Shown here one piece after another: positions 48,790 to 58,660 of a stretch of 64,000 nt of DNA (position 1 is its first letter; each line of letters begins with the position of its first letter). The notes beneath the pieces are model-generated. The model was not told the DNA's origin, did no database searches, and saw nothing but the letters and a program-made list of their open reading frames with translations. Position numbers and translations under genes: made by a program. This DNA comes from Paraphysoderma sedebokerense (lineage: Eukaryota > Blastocladiomycota > Physodermatomycetes > Physodermatales > Physodermataceae): assembly GCA_025602915.1 (NCBI GenBank), contig JAHLJZ010000014.1, positions 368,825-432,824 on the forward strand, given 5' to 3'.

Positions 48790-50540
48790 ATGAAACTAAA
48801 TAGTTCAAAATTACCTACAACGGTGTTGGTTCTACTTTTATTATCCCATTTCTATATTCCGTTCGTTCAGACCCAATCATGTGGTCAAATTAGAATTAGA
48901 AAAGAAATTCGTACGTTGACGGTGGATGAACGAACTGCGTTATCCAGAGGGTTGAGAAGGTTGTATGAGAATGGGGTTATTAGGAGGTACAATGATATGC
49001 ATAATCAGATGAGGGATGTAGCGCATGGGTATGTTATTTTGGAGTTTATCTTTGGTCTTTTATTTTTATTTTTATTTTCATTATCATTTTTTTTGGAGGT
49101 TGAACCGAGTAAATGGTTGGTTGTTAACTGTGTTTATTGCTGGTTTGATATTATGAACTTTGTAGAACTCCGGGATTCTTATCTAGACATCGTGTCATGG
49201 TAAAAATGTTTGAAGATGAATTAATGAGTGTGAGTGGAGGTGCACTCACCGGGTTACCCTATTGGTGAGTATTTTATTCTATAATAATTTCTTATGGTAT
49301 TTTCTCTACCGTGAGTAATCTTAACATTTGCGTTTGAATGATTTTGTCAGGGACCCAACGATAGAAGCAGGAAACCCAAGGGGTTCTGTCGTATTGACAC
49401 CTGATTATATGGGTACTGCCAATCCTGGGTGTATTCAAGATGGACCAGCCGCAGGATGGATGATGAATGATGGACGATGTGTTGAACGAGGTAATTTCCG
49501 ATATTGGCATTTCTTTTCGAAGTCTCCGACTAATAGTTTAATTTACCTGTCGGCAGGATTCAGAGGTGGTACTTGGGTTTCTACAACTGTTGTTCTAGCA
49601 TCCATTGCCGGACTTCGTAGCTACACTCGTTTAAATACGGTCTTAGAGGGAGGATTTCACTGTTAGTTTTTTTTTTTATTTCTTTTTTCTGAAAGGGTGA
49701 TTGATGATAAAGCAATGGCTAACGCGAAATTACTTTGGCGGTTTAGCGGTTGTTCATAATGCAATTGGTGGAAATATGCCTGATAGTACAAGAAGTCCAT
49801 GGGATCCCTTATTCTGGATGTTACATGGAGGTGTAGATTATTATTATGCAGTCTGGGAGAACAATGGAAATTATGGATCTTATGATGGTGAAAAACTGTT
49901 GACCTAAGAAACATTCATTGACTCTCGCAATTAACGGATTGATTTTATTTACTCCCTAGGACCGGCATTTTCGATGGGTAACTTTGGACATACCGATTCA
50001 GCCGACTATCAAAATCGTCTTTGCTATCGATACGATCGTCTAAATCAAAACACCGTCCCATCATCGTCACAAAATCCTACCAGTCCTTCCACTCCGTCTG
50101 CAACTTCTGGAATCACCTCCCCAACCGGCTCTCCTTTCACCTCTACGACTACAGCAACTTCGACTAGAAATACTGCTAGTCCGACTCCCACTCCTGGCGC
50201 TCCTAACTCTGGAGACATCGTCATCCCGGATTTTAAAGATATTCCCGAGAGTGTCTGGCAATCATTCAATATTCCTCGTGAAAATATTGCTCAAATAGAG
50301 ACTGCATACAAAGCGATTGCTCTCTACTTGAATACTTTAAAGGCGCAAGGAAGACAGTTACCTTCACTTGAAACGCTCAGAAATTTCAGGTTGCCGAGAA
50401 ATGTGGATGAACTTATCAATGGCAACGCTAAATCCACAGAGCAAGAGAAAAGTACAGGTGTTTCCATTGGTCCGAATATTCTTGGCTCGGTTCTGGTTGG
50501 GTTGTCGTTTGCTGGCGCAGTCGCTCTGTTGCCTTTATAA
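48790..50540 (+). CDS. Secreted tyrosinase with GPI-like tail
   Basis: Binuclear copper phenol oxidase, expected to act outside the cell in pigment or wall cross-linking. Six exons (48790-49028, 49166-49264, 49351-49490, 49557-49661, 49747-49887, 49960-50540) give 434 residues. A signal peptide (LPTTVLVLLLLSHFYIPFVQT) comes first. CuA histidines lie in NDMHNQ, VAHGTPG and LSRHRV. CuB histidines lie in GGFHSVVHNAIGG (the H-x3-H pair is created by splicing over 49662-49746) and FWMLHGGVD. All six are present. YDRL is the usual end of the core. A Ser/Thr/Pro linker, a helical region and a C-terminal hydrophobic stretch (ILGSVLVGLSFAGAVALLPL) suggest GPI anchoring. The HG in place of the usual HH after FWML is unusual. 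Confidence 0.9.
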
Positions 50541-50903
50541 TTGATTTTCTCGGAATAATTCTGTCGTAGTTCACTGATGCAATGATAGGATTGTTTTTAA
50601 GCTATTTAAGTATTTATAGAGTGTACCTGGTCGCCCATTACCATTATTTTTAACATATAGACAGCTTTACATTATGACAGCACAACAAAGTGTATGACCA
50701 CCTTAGTGGAGTTTACTCGAGTGTATCATTTATTCAAATTACTCTTGCAATCGCAATACATAGACTGGTTTAAATAAAACGGCCCATGTTGGCGCGGCGG
50801 GTTCTTGTCCCAAAATGAGTTTCGACCTTCTCAGTCACAATATCTCTTCATGTCCTTCCTTAAATCACTCATTGTATTCGGAGATGCACTTTGAACGACT
50901 GAG
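50541..50903. other. Intergenic spacer
   Basis: About 360 bases between tyrosinase and the site-2 protease; nothing recognised. Confidence 0.4.
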
Positions 50904-53081
50904 ATGTTTTGGTTGTTCCCTGCTGTGTTATTCGGCTTAGTTTGGATTACGCTAATTCTACTGTTGCGAAAACGACGGCCTTCGAATACTGTAAATTTTG
51001 CGATTTTTCTTTCTCTCTGGTGTATATTGCCGCACTATGTTAACTCTCCAAAATAGAATATACTTTCTTCTCGTTCTGCTTTCAATGGACAGAACCATAA
51101 GATACTCGATATCTCCACATCGTACCCTTATTTATCTATCACCATAACCATAAACCGCTCTTTCACCCCTTCAACAAATTCATTGCCGTCGAATATAAAT
51201 CAATATAGGAATTTGTACTCTACTAGCTCGAATCTTCGGCCGACCCGATGGATATCATATCTGTTCATGCCGTCTCATTTTATATTTGCTGTCGTTATGG
51301 TTTGCGGCCTTGGTGTAGTTCTATGGAACTTGGGCGTCTCTTTCCTTCGTTCCTCTGAACATATTGAATACACCGACGAAAGGTCAAAGATTGAGTGGTT
51401 TCGCAAAGAATTAAAATCAGGAGCTATATCTGTTGGGATGAGAAATCCTTCTAGCAGTTCAATCACCGAGGTTTGCTTTCAGGACTCTGAGTTCACTTCC
51501 GATTGAAGTGTTTCTTGTTACTACCACCGGAGCTAACATCATGAGTAGGCATTAACCTGGTCCTGGTTAGATTCCATATCATTTCTTATGTCAATATCAA
51601 TAGTAGCAATGGTTCATGAATTGGGCCACGCAGTCTGCGCAATAAGGTAATGATTCTATGCCAAGCGATTCTCATTCACGCATGCGGGTGTTAATTGGTA
51701 GCTTAATTTTTGTTTAACATTCTAACTTCCCGCATTTACATTTATTTCTTGTTCCAGCCAACACGTTTCAGTACTTTCCTTCGGCTTGACGATGTACCTC
51801 ATGATTCCAGCATTTTTTGTTAATATTGACGATGATGCTCTTTCGCTGAGTCCTCGTGTTGCGCAATTGCAAGTTATCGCGGCTGGTGTGTGGATGAATC
51901 TTGTATTATGTGGGTTTTTATACTTGTCGGATTTCTTCAAACCGTGGCAAATCGGATATGGTAACGGTGATGCCGGGGTTATGGTTGTCGATGTAATGAA
52001 GGTCGTGCCTTTTCACTTTCGAAGTATCCGTGGAAATTAGGCAATTAACATGAGTTATACTTGGATAGAATTCACCCTTCTATTCGCAACTTACACCATT
52101 TAAATCTGTAGTCACTCGAATCGATGATATCATAATTCGTGACTCTAGTTCTTTTATTTCCGCCTTACTCCTGTCTAATTCTGATTCCTCATCGACTGAA
52201 AGCGGAACTTGCATTCCGAATCCGCAACCCTTCTCGCAAGCGGACATATCTTGCTGCCACATCAATGTAACACATCCTTTTCCTTCTGAATCTAGTTTAT
52301 CCTGCTTTATCACTTCAGATTCGTCCATTACCTCGCAATCAGACAATATCTCTCCTCAATCTATCTGTTTAAATTATGCTGATGTTGTCAAAAACAAGAG
52401 ATGCAACACTTCAAAGGAATGTGAACCGTTAGATTCATCAAAGAACGAATGGAAGAATAAGTGTTATAAGCCGTACCTTCCAAACCCTAATGTAAAGCTA
52501 ATGCGGCTTTATGTTGGCGATGTGAATACGATATACGAGAATAGGGAACAACGAGATCAACATGACGGTAACCAGGCTGTGATCTGGTGGGGTACTTCAA
52601 GCGGAATACTGGAGTATGGTATATATCTCAGTTACTATGATTCAGACTTTAATGATTACAGATAGAATGAGATTCTAAAAAGGTTTTTGTCTCTGCTTTA
52701 AAATTTAAGTAAGAATAGGCGATATCATACCCCGTTATTGGTACTATCCAGTCGGTTTTCCTTACTTAACGCAATCGTTCTTGCGGTATGTGATTAGTTT
52801 CGTATTGCTTATGTTCAGATCAGTAACCGATAACTGCATGGTATAGACAAACCAATCAAATTTCGTTCTCTTTGGCTGTTATAAACAGTTTACCAATATA
52901 TAACTTAGATGGAAACTATTTTCTCTGTACTATTCTCTCCTGGCCTTGGTTTTGGACCATTATTCCAAAGGTTGTTACAAATTGGGGTTATACTTGGAGG
53001 AAAGAAATCGAGAAATGGATTGTGAGGGGAACGACGTTTTTAATTGGCATTGCAATCATTAGAAGTACGTTGTCCTCGTGA
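50904..53081 (+). CDS. Membrane-bound transcription factor site-2 protease (M50)
   Basis: Intramembrane zinc protease that releases membrane-tethered transcription factors such as SREBP. Seven exons give about 552 residues: 50904-50990, 51093-51470, 51549-51646, 51758-52001 (or -51992), 52069-52618, 52719-52785, 52847-53081. The zinc site is VAMVHELGHAVCA, with the third ligand in the NLDGNYF loop. The lumenal PDZ-like and Cys-rich region is encoded by the long ATG-less exon 52069-52618, with CCHINVTHPFP and CF matching the conserved Cys pattern of MBTPS2. ISFSLAVINSLPIYNLDG is the family C-terminal motif. Donor choice for exon 4 (51993 or 52002) is open; both keep phase. Its substrate is not evident here. 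Confidence 0.9.
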
Positions 53082-53226
53082 TGGTAAAATAGATAATGAA
53101 TTGTTATGAATTGCTATAAATCCGCACCCGTGAGTGTCGAGCTGGAAGGCGAGCCAGAAACACGATATTCCTGTCCCAATTCCTTCTGATACTCGTGTAC
53201 ATATTACTACGCATCTCTTGTCCGTA

Positions 53227-55266
53227 ATGTCCGATACTACCGATCAAACGCATCCTTCGATACAGAATCTGGCCCAAGATGCTCTTACAAAGTTGGGCGA
53301 GTTTGTTGAGCAGTTAATTGCTGCTGATAAGTCGAACCTCCAAAAGGATGGCGTAAGTTCATGTCTTGCCTTTGCTGTGCTCTTTCCGCATTCACTTGTC
53401 AAATCGCAAGCTTTTTCGAATTATGATTCAGAGTTATCGTGATAATTTTAATTTGTCCTGGAAGGGGATATGTTATCTGAGTGCTCGCCGCCGAATTGTG
53501 TCCTGGACGATTGTAAACATGAAAAGAACCTCCCATCTAATTTTCATTCCTTTCCTACAATGAAACTTAAAATTGTATTCATCGTTTTTCCGAATTATTA
53601 TATCTTATTCAAATCATAGACGACAACCCCAACGTCTACTTCTTCACCGTCACGCTCCAAGTCTGAACCAACTGCGTTATCAATATATAACAACCTATTG
53701 GTACTCGTGACGTCTCTTCATAACCATGTATTCGTCCCATCGTCATCTATAACTTCGACGAGTTCATCTCCATCTCTCCCTGCATCTATTCCGCCTGCAA
53801 TTCCTTCCGGTTTTTCACCGTCAGTGACAAGCCCTCCACCGTTATCTTATCCCAAAGGCGATCAAACTACTCTTGGCGACGAATTGAGTTTGGTAAACGT
53901 TTTGCAACGTACAGTATCGGAACAGAGCAAGCAAATACAAAAATTGAGAATCGATCTCGATGTTGAGAAGGGAGTAGAGAAGATGCTACGAAACGAGAAT
54001 GCCCAATTGAGGAAAGGAGTTGTTGAATTGGTATTTTCGTGTCTTGCTCGACACTGTCTGGATTTTACACTTACCAAAACCAATTTTAACTCCATTCTTC
54101 CCCTGAATTTCTCCGGCGATTTCGAAATTAGCTTGCTAAATCTGAAGTTGAAGAAGAAGCGTTAACCAACCGTCTTCTCCAAAAAATCCACACTTTGAAT
54201 CAAGAAAAAGCCAAAATTATCGAACAAGTTGAACGAGAAGAGGAATTTCTGACCAACAGTTTACAGAAAAAGTTGATACAATTGCAGCGGGAGAAAATTG
54301 AAATTGAAAATCAACTGGAGCAGGAGCAGGAGAATCTAGTCAATCGTTTCGTCAAGCAACTGGAAGGAATGAAAGTGGCTGCTAACGCTGGAAGTGGAGG
54401 TACATCTTGTGGAACAGCAACTTTAGGCATCGACACAGAAAGGTGAATACAGCCTACACGCCCTCGTTACTTTGTCTTATTATTGAATCTAATATTTGTC
54501 CAATTTTTTTTTATATTTTGGATTTTGAAAATAGTCATCATCGAAGGAGAGCGACGGGGAGCTCTGTTCATTCTCATTCAGGCTCGGCCCTTGATTTATC
54601 GTCTTCACCAGGGGGCACAAGTCCGATTGACGTAATGAGATCCGAAATACAAGGGCTCAAGCATAAGCTACAAGATCTGGAAAAAGATAGTAAGTCGTTT
54701 TCATTCCTCTCACATTTGACTTTTTGTATTGCCAATTCGTATTGACTGCGACTTCAGATAATACCAAAACGGAGCTGCTTAAGACTTGGAGAGATGAATT
54801 ACTACTTTTGAGACAGAAAGTTGGATTAACCGTCGATGATTTGTTCAATGAAGAACGGTATATTGCATTTTCATTGAGTATTCATTTCTATATTAATTAA
54901 CAGTTTATAAACTAGTCAAAGAATAATTTCTGCTCAAACGTCCCCACGATCTGGTACGTCCCATGTCCCTTTGTTTTCATTACCTCAACAAAGTCCCACA
55001 TCTCGACCTACATCAGCTGGAACATCGCGGCATCAGACAGTTATTTCGGGTTCAGCTACTCCAACACATGGTATTGGCAGAAGTCGAACAGGTATGTTCG
55101 TTTAGCTTTTACTTGGCGTTGGCGGCGACCATCCTCACATCTTAGGATCTATGTTCTTATCTTTTTAGCCTCTTCTGAAATTCTTTTGCCCGCTGGAACT
55201 GCAACTGGAATAGTGAGCGGTGTTGGGTTGGGGCGCAGTCCCTCCAGATCCGGTAAAACCCAATAA
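53227..55266 (+). CDS. CCDC6-like coiled-coil protein
   Basis: Seven exons (53227-53352, 53620-54030, 54132-54442, 54535-54689, 54758-54857, 54922-55091, 55169-55266) give 456 residues. The central coiled coil contains the CCDC6 (DUF2046) signature: VEREEEFLTNSLQKKLIQLQ followed by LEQEQENLVNRFVKQLE. Flanks are Ser/Pro-rich and basic (HHRRRATGSSVHSHSG; HVPLFSLPQQSPTSRPTS), and a second short coil carries ELLLLRQKVGL. CCDC6 in animals is a cytosolic scaffold linked to the DNA-damage response; the fungal role is unknown. The first intron (53353-53619, 267 bases) is long and could hide an extra exon. The start at 53227 is the first ATG in the opening frame. Confidence 0.85.
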
Positions 55267-55873
55267 GGAATAATACTTTTGTATCATATGCTTGCTCCAC
55301 CTTGCTATTTTGGCCCAGAATCTGGAAAAATACATCTACCATTGACTGGAAGAATTGGTAACGGACATTTGCAATACGCAGTGTCTTGATACTTAGTATG
55401 ATTGAATAATATTTACCGTTTACGCCGTCTGCATCGCATTACGGCGATTGCTATAGGCGTAGCTGATTTGAGACAAACTTGTTATTTCAAAATATGTCGT
55501 TTGGATTTGTGCCGTTAGTGAATCAACTTGGTTACATTGCTATATACAAGCTTAAAGGCCAATTAAAATTTCAAAACCTGTGGATTTAATGTCCATAATA
55601 AGGGTGTCTGCAAGCTGTGCGAATATGTCTGCATTGGCACACCTTCGACTGAGAATAGTATACATAAGTGCTTACTTATGATGTATTCATGATGAACTAT
55701 TTACAAAATATTGATGGTGATCAAATGCACTACGACTATTTACAAGTGTGAAATTGATCGCGCGCCTTCTACATGTAGGTGCATATAAACTGAATCAAGA
55801 GGAATCGTAAAAATTCATGTAGTCTTGAACCAATCCACTGCGCGTGTCTAAAAAGGATGGCCGCACAAATCCA
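55267..55873. other. Convergent intergenic region
   Basis: About 600 AT-rich bases between the stops of the CCDC6-like and SpeD-SpeE genes. No gene or repeat seen. Confidence 0.4.
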
Positions 55874-57545
55874 TTACTTCTTTTGGGCAAGCCAAAATAA
55901 TGATTTCCCTCCAAATGAGGGCACGTATTCGCTCCACTGCCGCAGGCCATTAAGGCCTATCAATTTCCAGTCTTTCGCCAAAGTGTCGAAAAATTCAGAA
56001 TACTCTTCAACCTCAGTATTCATCTGTTGAACAACATATCCACCAGGTGTCAAAAGTGAGTGGACATCTTGATAAAATTGCGTGGTGTAGAGAACCTTTG
56101 ACGATTCGATAGTGTGGTCCGTGCAGTCAATGATAACAAGACTTGTCGACGCTGCTGTCGGATGTTCACGTAACCATTTACCGGCATCAGCAAACGTCCA
56201 ATGTACCCTCGAGTCAGTGAATGAGTCGTGGACACCCTCTGGTCGAAAATATTTTTGAGTGATTTCGGCAACTTTTTGGTCGATATCAACGATTTGAATT
56301 TGGTGGATTCTTGACTCATAATGATCAAGTAGATACGATGCGATCCAGCCATCTCCTCCACCGACAATTGTGATATTGAGAGGACCAGCAGGATTTTCCA
56401 AGGAAGACATGGCCTTATTAACCATCTCCCTCGTGTAGATTGCATTATCGGATTCGCAGAATTGAACTACTCGATCAAGCAACATGCATCGTCCCCAATT
56501 CTGGGTATCTACTACTTCAATTCTTTGGTACTGACTGCGCTCATCGACAAGAACCTAAAACAAAAAAAGAGATAAAGTATATTCTTAGAAAAAATATTTG
56601 AGCAGAAAAAGATGGAGAATGTGACTTACCTCTGCATTTCGTAGCAGATAACAGTCGTCTTCATCGTCGTCGGCGTTCACACAAATGTTGGTTGTATTTA
56701 ATACCTCTGACAACGCACTATCGGACTCAATGACGGTCGCATTCTGAAGCTCGGCAGGAATTCCTGACTCTTGCGAAGTTTCCGAAAGAGTATTGTGAGA
56801 TTGTTCTCGAACAACATGTTGAGCTCCCCGCTCGAGAAATGTTTGATGGGAGCGGGTGGGCTTAAGTAATTTCTTAAACTGATCAACGATGTACTCTGGC
56901 CTTCCTTTTCCGCAGGTGTAAACGTCTGAAATGATAGCGGTTTTCGTTAGAAGCAATTTACTAGAACTAACTCTAGTCAAGTGGCAACCTACCAAGAGCA
57001 ACGAAGCCATGTTCTGGCCAGGAATGTAATGAGACGTGGGATTCGGAGAGCAAAAAGACAGCAGTAATCCCCCCACATTCGAAATGATGGCTAAAATTCA
57101 GTTGAAGTGAATAACTGCGCCATGTAAGAACGCGGAGGCACTGGAATTTACCTTGAATAGTCGAGTAATGTTAGGTCGGCTTTAGCGATGTAATTGGATA
57201 TTGACCCCAGAACGGATGAAGACTCTAGCATTTCAATGTTTTCTCGAGATACACCATATAAGTCCACCATATAGCTGAAGATATCAAGAAGTTAGTTGAG
57301 AACCCTAAAAGTGAGTTTTTGCATCAAACTTACTGTCGGCCAAGAGGGGAGTGAACTGAATCTTCAGCAGATACGTCGCACTTCAACCATGGTCTCTTGC
57401 TCCAACGGTTGTTTGCTTCAAAAGTGGCAGTCTTAAGGAGATTGCGAATGTTTATTTCGTAAAGGAGGGATGTCAGTAGGATAATCACCGCAAGGACCAA
57501 GGCTCGGCGTGAGATCGGAGTGTTGGAGGTATCCTTGGTGGTCAT
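55874..57545 (-). CDS. Membrane-anchored AdoMet decarboxylase (SpeD)-spermidine synthase (SpeE) fusion
   Basis: Predicted bifunctional polyamine enzyme: AdoMet to decarboxylated AdoMet, then aminopropyl transfer to putrescine. Five exons (57545-57334, 57274-57152, 57090-56993, 56925-56630, 56554-55874) give 469 residues. Residues 15-30 (ALVLAVIILLTSLLYE) form a membrane anchor. Residues about 68-175 match the small bacterial SpeD family, not eukaryotic AMD1: GRHYMVDLYGV, then FLLSESHVSLHSWPEHGFVA. The autocleavage pair is Glu128-Ser129; His134 (Ser+5) and Cys149 (Ser+20, in DVYTCG) complete the catalytic set. A variable acidic linker follows. Residues about 244-469 are SpeE: SQYQRIEV, GGGDGW at 308-313, VDID, and IIDCTDH near the catalytic Asp. 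Domain order and catalytic residues are visible; dual activity is inferred. Transfer from bacteria is likely for the SpeD part. Confidence 0.9.
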
Positions 57546-58660
57546 GGTTGCACTTGGTTAAGAATTCCAGTTCGATTCCACTTGAGTACACCAGAGGGGA
57601 GCTGCAGTATATAAAAGGACCAAGCACAACGCAATTGGTATTCATGCTGAGGTATAATAGTCATTATTTTTGCTGTTTATGTATGCTTGTCTAATTCTTT
57701 GTGTGCTTAATTGCTATTGTCGCCGAGCGCGCCTCCATCCACTTGGCGCTGAAGTCATTATGTAAATGTGCCGCCTCGCAATACCGGTAGTGGCCCGATG
57801 AAGAGCTAAAAGCTGAAATGTGGATGGTGGTTTCTTAATTGTATTGTAATTAATTAAAAAGCATTTGAATTCGGGCTTTTGGTCGTCCCACGTTCAATTT
57901 CAGTTCGTCAGAGATCCAGCTTGTTTCCGACAAGAATGTATTTTGCTCTTTCATGACTTTGTATAACGTGGAAACTCTATGCATACACCTGGCTTGTACT
58001 GCAGATTCTTCCCTTGCTCCACTGGACTTACACTGCATGTTCAATGGACAAATAAACAGAGTATATTTTCGACAGTCCGAGACTCTAATATAATTTTTTG
58101 GCCACCACTTTAATATACCTTTTCGTCTTCAGTGCGATTGAGTATTGACACGCCTTTTCTGAGCTCGGCTAACTCAAATATTCACAAAAACGTAGCACGG
58201 AATGTATGATATAATTGATCTTATGATTTACTATTGATCTTTTTACGTCTTCCTGCAAATAAGAACAACCGAACGTCGCCATGATCGAATACGTTTTCAG
58301 TTGGCGTTTGCAGCAATGAGACTTCAATCGTTTGCTATTAGTAGGTGCCTCAATATTTTTTCCTCAAATTTTCGGCTCAATAAAAGAACAATGCCAATTT
58401 CGGCTTTTTGTCGGCTTTGGGGTTCCGATCCGAGGAAGCTGTTTTTGGGAACAGTTGCATACAGAGCGCGTGGAGGTCATTGGATACACATTGTGCAAGG
58501 TCGACGGTGACAAGCCTCAGTCGATGTTACGCTTCCTCCAGTGCATATTGCCGACAAATGGACAGCCACGCCTCGTAATATTGACCAACTCTCATATACA
58601 ATATATCATCGGCGAACCGGTTGCCTTCATCATCACCCATTCCTTCGTTTTAAGTTTCGA
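57546..58660. other. Divergent promoter region of the two SpeD/SpeE-type genes
   Basis: About 1.1 kb between two head-to-head ATGs. A TATATAAAAGG lies at 57608-57618, 63 bases from the minus-strand start. Overlapping frames at 58301-58510 and 58332-58706 on the plus strand run into the next gene and could contain an upstream exon, but I see no domain or clean splice. Confidence 0.5.
57608..57618. promoter_or_regulatory. TATA-like element in the divergent promoter
   Basis: TATATAAAAGG is a strong TATA match on the plus strand; read on the minus strand it is about 63 bases before the SpeD-SpeE ATG. Orientation does not decide which gene it serves. Confidence 0.3.

Noticed and set aside
49662-49746. 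Frameshift or loss of the first CuB histidine in tyrosinase
   Set aside because: With the intron placed at 49662-49746 the H-x3-H motif is complete, so the gene is not broken.
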